Source: Pelecanus crispus
Taxonomy: Eukaryota; Chordata; Aves; Pelecaniformes; Pelecanidae
NCBI RefSeq assembly: GCF_030463565.1
Contig: NC_134644.1
Location: 150,127,967-150,191,966, forward strand
DNA: 64,000 nucleotides
Direction of reading: 5' to 3'
The notes beneath the pieces are model-generated. The model did no database searches. It was not told the origin of the DNA and was given only the letters and a program-made list of their open reading frames with translations. The translations under genes and the position numbers were made by a program. Numbering within the stretch: position 1 is the first letter of the stretch; every line of letters starts with the position of its first letter. This document shows, piece after piece, positions 41,170-53,760 of the stretch.

Positions 41170-42620
41170 TTGACACTCATCTGACCTGTCTTCAAAGCCA
41201 AGCCAAGACCATCTATGGCTACAGCATTCCCAACACAAAGCTATTTAACTGTTCTATGAAAAAATGCAGTAATGAAGATTTCTAACCCCCTCCAGACAAT
41301 CTCTTCTGCTGTCTGATTGTTCTTATTGTTCAGCAAGCTGCCTAACCTAAATTTCCTTTTGCTGTAATTTAAATCTGCTACTTTACTCATCTCACAGTGG
41401 ATCTTCAGGGAAGTCTATTGCCTCCTCCTTTTCCTCACCTTTCTGCATATGAAAGACTGAGAGCATCTCCCTCCGCCTTCTCCTCACTAAACAATCTTTT
41501 TTTTTCCCTGTCAGTCACACTTTCTAGATGTCTGGTCACCTTCTTTTCTATTGCAGAATCCTCCTCAGGGTTTTTCTTGGTATGTTTTAGAAGGACTTTG
41601 AACTGGGCCCTTTCTGCAGAGGCCCTTTGGAGGGCGAGTGGGAGGATGCTTGTGCATCTAATACCCAGGTTTCTGCAGTACTGCCCACCACCACGCAGCC
41701 ACAAAGATGAGCTCATGGATGGCGCTGGGTCGAGTTCAGTTCATTCACTGTCATACCCAGACTTCTTTCTGAGGAACTATTACCTACTCAGTTATTTCTT
41801 CTCTTGTTCTTCTACAGTTTGCCACAAATGTGATGCTCTGTGCTTGTTGGTACTGAATTGTGCTCTACTGTCTGAATTCTGCCATAGTTAGTCAAAATCT
41901 TTTTAAGCTTATCTCCTAAAGTGCTTACATCTTGGCATTGTCTGCAAATTAAAAAAAAATACAAGTCACAAGTGGCTTGAAATACCAAGTATTTCAATAA
42001 TACTGGAGAACCCTAATCAATATATCTTCTGCACTGGCTGTGAATCCTTGACAACTATTATTTTGTTACAACTGTCCAGCTGTTTGTGCACTCGCCTTCC
42101 TGCACTTTCAAACAAACCAGGTTTTCCTAGCTCATTTATGAGAACCTCATAATGTCAAAAGGCTTGCTAACATGCAAAGAGGTGATATCTACTGCTTTTT
42201 CCTTGTCCACAAGGCCTCTTAGCCTGTCAGAGAGGGAAAATAAGATGAATTAATTACGGTTTGTCCTTGACAAGCCCATGGTGATTGTTGGTTATGACCA
42301 TACAAATTTGAAGTCCTAATGGGGAGAATACTTGATTATCCAGTTTTGGGTTTATTTTATTCTTAAATCTCACTATCTAGCCAGAAATTCTTTATATGGC
42401 CTTTCTGCTTTTTAAAGGCATAAACTGTGCTTGCTCTTTCCCTGTCTTGTGAACTCTATCTATTCTCAACAATTTTTCAAAGGTCATAGCTAACAGATCT
42501 GGTATCAGCTAAACTTGATGGAATCTTCCTATCAAAAAGTATTTATCTTACCCAAGAAATTCTCTAGCCTGTTCATGTTTTATTATAGCCTGTGTTCCTG
42601 CACCTTTTTGTTGCTGTTAG
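41170..42620 (-). mobile_element. Ancient CR1/L3-type LINE, antisense, degraded
   Basis: Read on the minus strand, the stretch resembles the reverse-transcriptase region and 3' part of an old CR1-type element. Recognisable pieces on the plus strand are 'catttatgagaacctcataatgtcaaaaggcttgctaa' region (about 42130-42180, the antisense of the RT KAFD block), 'tccttgtccacaaggcct', 'gacaagcccatggtgatt' and 'tttttcaaaggtcatagctaa'. The 3' part lies near 41300-41360. All frames are broken. Limits are approximate, and identification rests on remembered consensus. Confidence 0.6.
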
Positions 42621-43590
42621 TAACCTGTGATCAGATTAGGATGACTTCGAAGTGAAAACCAAAGCAATAAAAATTAATCTTTCCCAGCATAGTCTATTAT
42701 CAGCTTTCTTCTCTCCATTTTCCTGTTCATCAGTTACCTTCCTGTAGAATAATGTTTTAGCCAGGCTGCATTATTTCGTGCTGAGCAATCTGCTTTTTTG
42801 CAGTTAGTCCTCTTCGCTTCAAAGTGATAGGAACATTTTGTTCAGATTTGTTTTAAAATATATCTCTTGGCTACCTCTGGGTTCCTGTCATAGCTGATAC
42901 TTGTCAATCTGCTTCTACTGAATCACTTGATACTAAATTCTTGCATTTAATTCACTTACTGCATTTCATAGCCAAGGCCTCAGTGTATGTGAATGTCTCT
43001 CTGTGCCATATGACACAGGAATGCGCACATCAGACACTGGGCTCATGTTGCCACCTACTCCTGTCCCCCCAAGGCCTCATGATTTAGCAGGTCATGTGAA
43101 TCAACTCATCACTCATGGCCTTTTTTAAAATTCAGTCTTTTCCAGCAAATCAGCTCCTCTTTGAACATCTAGCAATTTCACAAGGCCTGTCCACAATTCC
43201 AGCTCTGCCATTCTAATAATCCTTGACTACAGCGCTCATTTGTAATAATCTCAAAATTTTTTAATTGATTTTAGCTTTTGCAACAGAACAAACTGAAATG
43301 GATGTGCTAACATGTTTTAGAATCTGAAAGAGCAGTGGTAACTTGTCTCATGGTATGGGAGAGAGTCGGAACAAGGTGTAATCCATGTTTTGTTTCATTT
43401 TCCTGCCACCACTTGGGGAAGAAATAGGTCCTGTTTACACAAACCCAGAGAAATTAATTGCAGTTAAATACACAGCTTTGCAGTTGGAAAACTCCGTAGT
43501 TGGCATGGAGTGTGGCAGGTATATCCTACCCAGAGCTTTTCCACAGATTACTTTCACAGTCTGACCCTTTTCCCTTTCTCTTCTCTATAG

Positions 43591-43702
43591 ATTATTAATT
43601 CGGTGGTATTGCTGATTCTGCTGAGCGCTCTGACTGATCCTGACCAGTACCACCTAACCAGTGCTGAATTAGGGGGTGAATTTGAATTTATGGATGATGC
43701 CA
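43591..43702 (+). CDS. LAPTM4B: LAPTM4B coding exon 2
   Basis: The exon codes 37 residues plus one base. It begins IINSVVLLILLSAL, completing membrane span 1, followed by TDPDQYHLTSAELGGEFEF, the first luminal loop of the family. Borders are ctatag|ATT and GCCA|gtaagt, phase 1. The loop differs slightly from the human sequence I remember (DQYNFSSSELGGDFEF), normal for an orthologue. No stop or frame problem is present. Confidence 0.96.
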
Positions 43703-46700
43703 GTAAGTACAAACTGCCTAAATGCTAGTACTCATTGCTCCAGCATGTATGTAACTGTCCTATCATTTCAGTAATTATTGTCCTTTATTCATTGCTTCAC
43801 CTTGGTATCTTACAGATATATTTTTATTGTGAAAGGTGTATTCATGGCACAGTTCAAATTGGTTACCTAGTAGTAACCTTATCTGTTACCTATTAGTAAT
43901 CCATCTGCTCTGCTGTGTCCTGGCTTGGCAGGGCAGAGCCAACCCTTGACATGGAGATGTTATCCCTGAGCATGATGCTGAAAGCCCCAGGGGTATTTTG
44001 CAAGACACAGGGAGATATGGAGTCTCTGCACCTCCTAGCACCATGTCTGGTAGTGCCTGCACATGCATACGAATCCATACTGCTGTTTCTGTAACTGGCT
44101 GAATGTATTCATTCATGTTGTATGTATTTATACACCCCCCCCATGTGCACATGGTATGACTTGCACAAACCTGTTGTAATAGGTGCAAGTATAAGAATTA
44201 ACTGTATAGTCATAGGCATATAACATAAGTGATAACACAGGGCTGCATCCTTTTTTCCAAAGGACATTATAGAAAATCTTCAATACAGTTTCAGGGAAGG
44301 ATGAGCCAGGCCATTTATATCACCTGCAAAAACCTCCTGTCCTTTGTGAACGCTTCTTTCTTCCATGACTGTTTCAAACTATTTGCTGATGTTTGGTTTG
44401 TTGATTTGCCATTTAATAGGTATCTAGAAAAGTTTTCCCTCGATGTGATTTTGATAAAAATGTCTCTTTATTTTCATTTCTGCTCACAAGATTGTTACGT
44501 TCAACGTTTCTCGCAGTAATCTGAAACAAGGTCTCCTACTAGTTACACTGGTGTCTTGCTGCTCATAATCGCACCCATCTGCAGCAAAAGGCTCAAAGGC
44601 CTTTGCTCATTCCTACTGAAGTCAATAAAAAATATCAGTAGGAAGAGTAGCCCCACATGTGAGAAAAATAATTGCACCCATGGTGTGTCAGAGCTGCTGG
44701 GTATCAGTTAAGGGATGCTTATTTCCACAAGTTCTTTAGTGCAGATATGCCTTGAGGGCCTACATTTAATTAATAATAAGGGACAATTGCTACTTTATTG
44801 TGTCTTCATTGAAAAACCACCTACAACTTCCAACTAAAAATCTCTTTATATAACTGGATTTAAGAAAGTAAGGACCATAGTAGATACAGATGGGCTCCTA
44901 GCTGATTCTGACATATTAAAACTGACTGCCTTGTCCTAATTCTCAGAGATTAACCTTGGTAATGACTGTCTGTCAGTGTGGTTTTATATAGCCGACATCA
45001 GAGGCCTGCCAGTGCCCAAGGCTTTAAAACAGTAATTCTGTTTTGTAATGCAATAGCTGTCAGATCAAGTACATTGGGGATTTCCATCTATACTTGAAAA
45101 TTGTATTTTCTATATTTTTTTATTGAGGCTTCTGAAGTGAACCCTGCAAGACTGTAAAAGGATGGCTTGTGGGCCAAGCGACCTCATTTCCATTCACTAA
45201 AGGGAACATTTTACAGGCAGTTAAATTACGAATGAACATTTGAATTAATGTCTCCTTCTATTCTTTGACTCCCTCCAGTTTAATGCTTTACTGAGTAAAG
45301 GCAGCTGAATCAAGCTGCTGGCTTTTATAGTTACTGGAAATAGCTGGCAGGAGATAATTTATTTTTCTTTTTTTTCTTTAAGTATGATTATATTTGTTCA
45401 AATCTGAGGAAATGTTTTCTTACAAGATAAAACATCAAATTTCCACATGCTCTTCTCTTGTCCTACTTTTACTTGTCTTTTTTGAAGAAATGTTTCCCAG
45501 GTTAGCTACATGTGTTGAAATTCTTAGATGTGAAACCATGAGTACAAAATACAGGAAGATACATCAATTTTTGTGCTAATGAAGGTCCCAAAGTTGTTAT
45601 CTATATGTACTTGTGTTGACAAATAATAATGATGCAAATACTAGTAGCCATTATTCTCATTACTACTTTTTATGCCCCTATCAATGGCAAACCAAAAAAG
45701 AATGCAGACACAGATTTTGCACATAAAATTGTCACTCCCTTTCCCTCCCTCCTCAAGTAGGCTCCTTCATAAAACATCTGAAAATATCAACTGGAAATAA
45801 ACTTATCAGCTGGGTCATAGTAGTGGGATCATGGCTAATGTGAAGTTAATGACCAATTTCTCTTGACTTCCAAGAAACCAGGATTCCCCCAATATTTGTA
45901 TTCATATTTATTTCTGGCTGTGCTCAGGCCTGGTTTATGGAGCATTTTCAATTTTCTGTTCCAGCAGTGGGAAAAGTTCCTTCCACATACAGAGCCAGAA
46001 CCAGTCAAGGGCAAACTGCTTGAAAATGCCAGTGCAACATCAGTTCTTCTGTGAATGGCTGTTCAGCCTTAATTTCAGGATTTAGTGTGGTTCCCAAGTC
46101 ATTACCAGAGGCTCCAAAATGCCTGTTCAGTTAAGCAGAGGAAGGATTTACCTGAGCACTTAGAAAAAGCTGTCGCTTACAGCTTTTCCCTTCTATTCTA
46201 CAAAAGGAAACAAGGGGGAAAATAATCTGCCAAGACTTGCCATGCAGCAGATGGGCGTACTGGAAGACACCAGCATGTGTGGTTTGGCTGGCTCTCTGAG
46301 ATGTATGTCTGGGAGCCAGGGAAAATGCTGGGCTTCCTCCTGTACTGGATATTCAGCTGAGCCCATTTAGTCTCATCTTTCTTTTTATTATTTCCTTAGG
46401 GCCTGAGGGAGTTTATGAACTAGAAGTTGGACTAGGAAAAATTAGAATCGTGTGAGCTGCCCAATGTAATACTGCTGCTGTTAAAAGACTAATAATGCCT
46501 CTGCAGGAGATGGAAAAGCCCTATAAATCATTTTGACTTCCCAGAAGGTTTCACCTGAGCCTCCTGCTCAGCTTCTTGAGATACACAGAACATGATCCTG
46601 ACACAGAACATGATCCAGCCCAAACAAGCAGCGAGTCTTGCTTGGTTTTATTTACTACCTTCAGAGTGTCACAGATGTGTGCGATACTTCATAAGTGTTA

Positions 46701-49700
46701 TGACAACTAGAGCTGAAATGTTATGTATGCCCTTTAGATATTGATGGGAACTTTGAGACTGGTGTCAGCAACCCAGGCCAAAATCATCCCGTATCCCGGC
46801 CGTGGGATGGGCGGACGAGACAAGCAGAGGTCTCAGGACAGGGCAGGGTAATGAGATGGTCTCGCTGCAGAACGTGACATGCATCTGGGGCACAAAAAGA
46901 CTAATTCAAATAGAAACATTTTTATAAGAAAACCTACAGATAGCAGGCTTGAACTCCTGTGGCAGGTAAAGGGTAGAGTACATACCCTTCCTGCCCCAAT
47001 CCTTCAACACCACCTGTTGTAGCATGAGCCCCATGTCACAGGGAGGGGAAAAAACTAGATCCTTGCCCCAGCGTAGCATATTCAGGGCTGCACCTTCCCC
47101 TCTAGCCTTGTCCTCTGCAGTAAATGAGCTGGGCTTAAAGGGGCAGAAAGCTCTTTCCTTCTCATTGGCCTCCCTCCTTTGCTGGAGAGAAAATACCACC
47201 GCCACACAGGTTGCGACCCTGAAGGCTGCACGGCATCTCACAGTAGCGGCACTGAGCTCCCACAAGCAGCTTGGAGGAGAGAGCGAAGCAGTAATCCTTA
47301 GCTAGCAGTAAGGAGGCCAGGCTGCTGAATAAATAAGGCTAGGAAGGTGGGCAAAACTGCCTGAGGATTGTAGCTTTCTGGTCCCTCCTGTCAGAGCCAT
47401 GAGCCTGTGATTTACTGCAGAGCTGGGGCAGGTGATGAGCTGGAGGATTTGAGGTCTCCATCACTCCACACAGGTCTTGGCTCAGGGACTGGCCTTGCTG
47501 GCTGCTCCTCCCTGTCCCTGCAGCACCTGCCACAAGCCTCCTCTGCGAGAGGAGAGGGGAAGGCAAGGAAATGTTTGTGAGATGGGTTCGAGGGAGATCC
47601 AGCTGCAGAGCTTGCATGCACACAAGCACCCCATGGCAGGAGATCTGCCCAGCCTCAGCAGCATCTTCTCCCCAATGTTGCAGGAAGGTAGGATCTCACT
47701 GCAAGGTATAAGAGGAAAAAAACCCAACTGGTTTCTTTAAAACCGAGCTGAAAACTCAAAAAGCTGTCTAGAACAATAGGTTGTGTAACCACTGTAGCAG
47801 CCCAAGTACCACCCTTCTAGCCATGAATGCCAAGGAAAGTACAGCATGGCTGGAAAGAAATTCACACACCCCTGTTAGCTTCTCATTTAATGTGCTACAT
47901 ATCTAGTTTCATTCTCATTAATTGAACCCAACACAGCTCAAAAAACCCAATGAAGCCTTAAATGAGAAAGAACCAGCCTGAGCCTAGTAGGACTTGGCAC
48001 AGTGGAGCACAGCTAGAGACACAGAGATGGGGAGCACAAGTGTGTCAGACCAGATCTTCAATGTCAAGTTTATCGCAGTTTGCTAGGCTCTGGCTCTGAA
48101 CCAATACTGCTGTGGTCATGAGCAAAGCGAGGTCTGTGACTGCTGCATCTGCTGCAAATGACAATGACAGCAGCTTCCCCTTGGATACGGTGAGTAAGTG
48201 ACTGGGATTAAGAATGGACAGAATAAATATATGAGCAGTGCTTTCAAACTGATGGTTAAAATAAAAATAATGATCCAAGATCCTCTTTTATAAGAGGTTC
48301 AGTTGAGGTTAGTGGCTACAAGCAGCCATTTCTGCTTTTCTCTTTTTCTTTCATTACCTCAATTGTACCTGGTCTATTCAAAATAATTTTGATTTCACAG
48401 GATGTATGTGGGCAGCCAGAACAAAGTACTACATAAATAAGTGTCTGAAGAGGCTGCAGCACCTTGTATCAGTATGGGTTTGTTTTTTGGGTGCTTCTTC
48501 CTCCTGAGGGAAGAATTCAGATCAGCTCTAACAAGCACAGCACAGCTTTACAGCTCCTAAAAAGCTGGAGACTGGTCATGGCAATGCAGCTCAGATGCCT
48601 ACACTGGATGTCCGGATTCTCTGTACAAAGAGGTGAAGGAGGTGTCTCTGAAGAGCAATTTGGAGTGAAGAGCAATTTGGGATGCACTGAGATGTCAGCT
48701 CCCCCTGATTTATAGGCAGGGAGCCCAGCTGCCTCCTGATGGCATTTCCAAGTGCTCACAAGCTGAGCTGGGAAAAGCCACCAGGTAGGAAGCAGTGAGT
48801 GCAGGGGTGCACCTAACCTCAGCGCTGAGTGCTGGTGCCTCTCCTGGGTGAGATCTGCTTATCTGGACAATAAGACAAAGATTCAAGCATTTGCACTGTG
48901 AGTAAGGTTGTCTGGACTCCAGGCCTTCATCAGGCTACCATGGTTTAAATGTGCTCCTCCAAGTGCCCAGGAAAGGGGCCCCATCCATTAAATTAGGAAG
49001 TAACGTGCAATAGGGCTTATTCTGTTGCATTTGAGTCCCTGTGCAATCACAAGGACAAAATCTGGGGGCAAGAGTGAGAGAGCAAGAGTCCTGAAAACCA
49101 GGACACAGGCAGTGTCCTGGGAAAGGGGAGACCTGGGTTCCTAAATCCTTAATCCTACCATTGGTAGACACGGTACTCAAGGAGCCTGTAGCCCGACGTA
49201 CATAAGCACTCTCCAGAGATGCCCTCACCAGCCAGCCACAGTCTCCTCTTGCTCGTTTTTCTGCCAGCTTCTCAAGTCTCAGGTTCCGCTCTGCATCAAG
49301 GGCCAGCAGAAATCTGGATTAGTGCCGGCAGGAGCTCTGCGCTAGTGCAGATTTGTGTTCCTTCAGGTGGAGGAGGGTCAAGGACTGGGTCCTTTGTCTT
49401 CTACACCTGACCTGAGCAACCTGATCTGGTTAAAGCTGTCCCTGCTCACTGCAGGGGGGTTGGGCTAGATGACCTCTAAAGGTCCCTTCCAACCCAAAGC
49501 ATTCTATGATTCTATGATCGTACTGGTAGGCTGGAAAAAATGACAGACCAAACTTAGTGTCTGTCCTTCTTCTTCAGCCATGACCCAGATGAACCTGCAT
49601 TGCTGCCTGGTGGCAGTAGGTGAGACCTGTCCACAGCTACCAGATGAGGACCTTTCAGGGACTTTGATGCAGGCTCCAGGGCACCTACCCAGAACCTCAT

Positions 49701-50914
49701 TTTGATGCAGCCAGGGAGGTGGAGGGACTGTCCCTTGCTGCAGGACAGTCCTCATCATGTGCTGGAGTTAGATGTTGTGGCAACTCTGTGATCAAATGGA
49801 GGCATCTTCACACTTTGAATGCCTCCAAAGTCAGGCAGTGATGGGTAATGAACAGGCTGAACTCCATCATGTATCTGTGCGTCTTAAGTCCACCAAATGT
49901 CTCATCATGACAGGTAGTTTAAATGCACCTGGTGACAGCAATGTGAGCAGCAGGTGGCTCACAGATACCCACAGAGCTGGGTTCTCTAAAGTCATGTCCT
50001 ATGTACCTCATGTCCTCTCTCCTCTTTGTGCACTGGCTTAGCCTCAGAAAAGTAGTTGCAATGTTCAGTTGTGCTCCCAAACTCACCATAAGGTTGGGTT
50101 CAGAAATACAATTCTGGTATCCTGACTATGGCCTGTAATGATTTCAAGGGATGCATATAGGAAAAGATCAAACATATGTAAGTTTTTTCCCCAGGACCTC
50201 CCTCTAGCTGTTTGTGGCTTAGGAACTTCTTAAATCTAATGAAAAGTTAATTGAAAGCTGTGCGGCAAGAGAAGAAAAAGATAGGAGTCCTGTAATTACT
50301 CCAATCAAAACCTTAAAGAATATTTTCCTTCCTTTACTACTTCACCTTTCCTGACAGTTATACATCTTCATTAATAAACTGTGTATCTCTGTAGTATTCT
50401 TGGTTGAAATGAAAATTTCCAAGGTGTTATTTCTGCCCTAAAATGCCTCTACCTGCCAGTTTTGCTTTTAAAAATTCGTTTCTCCTTTTCCAAAGTTTTG
50501 AGAGATGTGTGAGCAATAGCATACAGAAGCTATTAGTACAAATACAATCTGTAGTGCAGAAAAGAAGACACTTTCTGACTACAGATGTCATCGTCACTGG
50601 CAAAAGAGTTTTCTAGTCAAGTCTGCTGATTTTTGAAAATCATCAGGAAAATTAAACCAGTCATGGCTTCTCCGCAGCCTCATAGAGGCTGTAGAGGCTT
50701 GTGCAATGTAATCGCTGCCTGTGCTTCTCATATTTAGGAGATTTCCCACAAGAGCCAGAGATTTCCTCCAGCAATGGCTGAATGATGCACCTGCCCCCAT
50801 CTCCACCCCACTTCCCACCCTGGCCTTTAAGATGTTCTGCGTAAGGCAGATGGCAAAATAACCGAACCAAGCTCTGAATTTATCTGCAATCATATTGATG
50901 TGTTTCTCTTCCAG
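43703..50914 (+). other. LAPTM4B: LAPTM4B intron 2
   Basis: This is a 7.2-kb intron with a gtaagt donor and ctcttccag acceptor. Apart from one CR1 tail at 49411-49518 I see only diverged non-coding DNA. A 17-bp near-tandem repeat ('acacagaacatgatcc') lies at about 46585-46618. Open frames of 70-119 codons here are not supported as genes. Confidence 0.85.
49411..49518 (+). mobile_element. CR1 LINE 3' end, short copy
   Basis: The 108 bases from 'cctgagcaacctgatctgg' to 'attctatgattctatga' match the end of the copy at 39293-39518 with only about two differences. It is strongly 5'-truncated and on the same strand. Confidence 0.95.
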
Positions 50915-50988
50915 ATATGTGCATTGCCACAGCAATTTCTCTTCTTATGATTCTGATCTGTGCAATGGCTACATATGGCGCATATAAG
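50915..50988 (+). CDS. LAPTM4B: LAPTM4B coding exon 3
   Basis: The exon completes the split Asn codon and codes MCIATAISLLMILICAMAT-YGAYK, the second membrane span of LAPTM4B and close to the human span. It is 74 nt long, from ttccag|ATATG to AAG|gtaatt, ending in phase 0. The phase matches both neighbours exactly. A 113-codon open frame on the opposite strand overlaps it and is a shadow. Confidence 0.96.
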
Positions 50989-51629
50989 GTAATTCTTTAT
51001 ATTCGGTAAAGACAGGAATCAAGTGAACTATACAACTCTGTAGAAACAAAATTAAGACAATTGCTTTCCAACACTTTTTTGTTTAGTTGTATAGCTGAAA
51101 ACAGAGAGAAAAAAAAAGGCAGTCAAAGAGGCAGCAGAACTAATTGCTTAGATCAGTGGTATCCCAGGGCCCCGTGCGGCAGGTGGGAAGGCTGCCCTGT
51201 TGTGTTTACTGTCTGCAGTTTCAAATGTCAGTAAGCTGTGGGGAAATTGTGAATTCAGAGACCTGAGTCTTGTACCTACCAAAGTTAAGGAAATTTTTTT
51301 CCATTCACCTGCCAAGCCTGTGGTTTGTCCCAGTATTAATCCTATTAATTAGGGGAAAAATTGCCATGTGGTTTCTAAATGTCCTAGTATAATGAGTTGT
51401 GGGACTGACTTACACCACACATATTACTGCAGTTCAGCAGCCAAGCTGGCTTGGCCAACTCTTCTGCCTGAATGTCATATTTCTTTTAGCTGATTTAACA
51501 AGTTCTTTTCTCTTATGGCTTTACGAAATGTAATGTATTCTGTCAGATATTGCTTAGATTTTAATGCAGAAAGGCATATATCCTATTTTAGCTTGTGGTT
51601 GATGAATTTTTATTTTATTTCCTTTTTAG
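50989..51629 (+). other. LAPTM4B: LAPTM4B intron 3
   Basis: This is a short 641-bp intron with a gtaatt donor and a T-rich tract ending ctttttag. No other feature is seen. Confidence 0.9.
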
Positions 51630-51752
51630 CAACATGCAGCCTGGATCATCCCTTTCTTCTGTTACCAGATCTTTGACTTTGCTCTCAACACATTGGTTGC
51701 CATCAGCGTACTTGTTTATCCCAGCACAATTCAGGACTACCTCCGTCAGCTG
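51630..51752 (+). CDS. LAPTM4B: LAPTM4B coding exon 4
   Basis: The 123-nt exon codes 41 residues, [20 protein letters not shown] and then a span ending [14 protein letters not shown]. It forms the third membrane span and start of the following loop, with the family's [10 protein letters not shown] motif intact. Borders are tttttag|CAA and CTG|gtaaat, phase 0. With exons 1-3 it gives the first 135 of about 226 residues. The fourth span and the C-terminal PY motifs that bind Nedd4-type ligases are outside the window. Confidence 0.96.
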
Positions 51753-53289
51753 GTAAATCACTCAATGTTCACAAGCCGTTGGGAACTTTGGGGAAAAAAA
51801 ACTGTGCAAGGTGCACCATTTGTGCTGTATTTCTATCCAATGGGCTCCTATTGACTTCCTATGCAGTCCTTGAAAAGTCCTCTCAGTCCTTGCTAGTGTC
51901 TGTTCAACATCCTTGCAAGGTTACATTACTAACTTATTACAATATTTGTGCAGTGCTCTAAAGTTTTGCAGTGTTGTGGAAGCTCTCAGCACTATTTAAT
52001 TAACAATGAGATTCATATTGCAAGACATAGATAATAAGTCATTGCTTTTGGACTCAGAGTTATTGTGTTCATATCCAGTGGCTTATTTTTGGTGCTATTT
52101 CAAGGATGTTTTGTTGCTCCTTTTAATTTACACAGATTTCATTAGGCAGGAGTTTGGTTCAATGAAAGTTTGTTTTTGCTAGAAAATATTTTTGGATTCT
52201 GTCTCAGAGACAATTAGAGGCTCCCTTCTTGCCATGGCCTACTTTGGCCAAATATCCATAGCCAGTATTGCATAAGCTTACAAGATATGATTGCAACCAC
52301 CTAAAGAAAAGACAAGAGCCCACCAGCCTCTGTCTCATCACAGGACCATCTGCCATGTCCGGCAGGGTTCAGGTGGAGTTGCGGAGCTCTGGGAGAAGCT
52401 AATGGTGCCTCTGTCTCTGAAAATCTGCCTTGAGAACGTGAATACAGATTAGCTTGGCTGTGAACTTTGTTATGTGGATGGAAAACTAGCTAGGGCAGTA
52501 TAAATAACAGGTAATGAGAAACAGCAGGCAGATAAGTAGCCGCACAAATCTGCAGGAAGAGGCAATGTGTCAAGACAGCGGGAGCTGGGATGCATCAGGG
52601 GCCTGTTATCCTGCGCCTTATTTAACACCAGCCTGCATTCACGGCTGATGCTACACTGGAAGAGAAGCAGAGGAGTAATTCAAAAGGTTCTCAGAGGTAA
52701 AAGTGAAAAAGAGCAAATAGGCCATAGCTTGGCAAGTGCTTGAAGGTGGCACTGCTGCTGGCTGGACCTCTCCTGCCCATCCTTTGTCTGCAGTCCCTCG
52801 CTTCTGCATCGGTGCCAGCTGCACTCTCGTGGCAGCACAAGAGTCTGTGTGGCTGCAGGAACTCCCCCCCTTCCCAGAGCATGAGTTGTAACCCAGTTTT
52901 ATTCTGTCTTGGTCACTGTACAAGAACATGACGGGGACATGAGCAGGCTGGGAGCTGCACACAGAAAGGCCCCTGCTCTTCTGCTGCAAAGCTGGTGCCA
53001 CCACAGCTGGAGCTGGCTTACCAGGAGGGCAAAGAGCAGCCAATTCTCTCAAAATGTCTGCTAATACATCAGTGTTGTTCCTGCAGATAAAAATGTAATA
53101 GGCCCTTCCGTAGCAGAAATACAAGGAGCAGACCTTGGAAGGTATTGGGAACAGAGCAGAGCATTTCGTGAGCTGCATTGCTGCTCTGGAGCATTAAAAC
53201 CTCTGGTTGCACACATCTTTGTCTTGATGTTGTAAATCATTTTCCGGACTGGTAATGAAATGCCGCAAGATTTCAGGAGTGCTAAACTG

Positions 53290-53760
53290 TCAGTGCTGAA
53301 AAGGGCAAGGGGGATTTCCAGGATAATTATAGGCTGATTAGCCTGACATTGCTACCAAGCAGAATAACAGCAGTGCTGAGATGAGAGCCAATTGATAAAG
53401 GATTAGAAGAGAGGAATATGATTAATGACTGCCAGCGTGGTTTCATGGAAAATCAGTCCTGCAGGCAAACTCATTTTCTGTTACTGACAAGATTACTGGC
53501 TTCGTCAATAAAGATAGGCAGGGGCATAATAGAGTGTTGTAAGACGTGTGACTTCGCAGCATGATACTCAGAGCAACAAGAAAGAACTGGATCAATAAAG
53601 GATGTATCAAATGGATTAGGAGAGGTTAGCTGGCAGACTGCAAAGGGTCGTGGTCAAGCCGACCATCTGCCAATGGGTTTCTATTTTGGGTAGAGGAAGG
53701 ACTCCAGGAATCAGCACTAGGTCTCAAGCTCTTCCTGACTTCCATTAATAACCTTGGTAC
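53290..53760 (+). mobile_element. Ancient CR1/L3-type LINE fragment
   Basis: Degraded reverse-transcriptase-region sequence is recognisable from 'ataattataggctgattagcctgacat', 'gccagcgtggtttcatggaaaa', and near the end 'ggactccaggaatcagcactaggtc...ccattaataacc', in the order seen in CR1/L3 elements. It has many indels and no open frame. Family assignment is from memory of consensus. Confidence 0.65.

Larger units (their letters stand above)
26881..43590 (+). other. LAPTM4B: LAPTM4B intron 1
   Basis: This is a 16.7-kb intron from gtaagg to a pyrimidine-rich acceptor ending ctatag. It holds the rest of the CpG-rich block, a GC-rich island at about 30840-31000, a palindrome at 29904-29945, two CR1 3' ends and an old antisense CR1-type element. 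I found no other exon; open frames in it are short or lie on repeats. Confidence 0.85.

Noticed and set aside
41397..41891. 164-codon open frame on +
   Set aside because: It lies in an intron over an old antisense LINE, with no recognised protein and no splice partners.
46906..47265. 119-codon frame on the - strand in intron 2
   Set aside because: No recognised motif, overlapped by other frames, in a CpG-poor intron.
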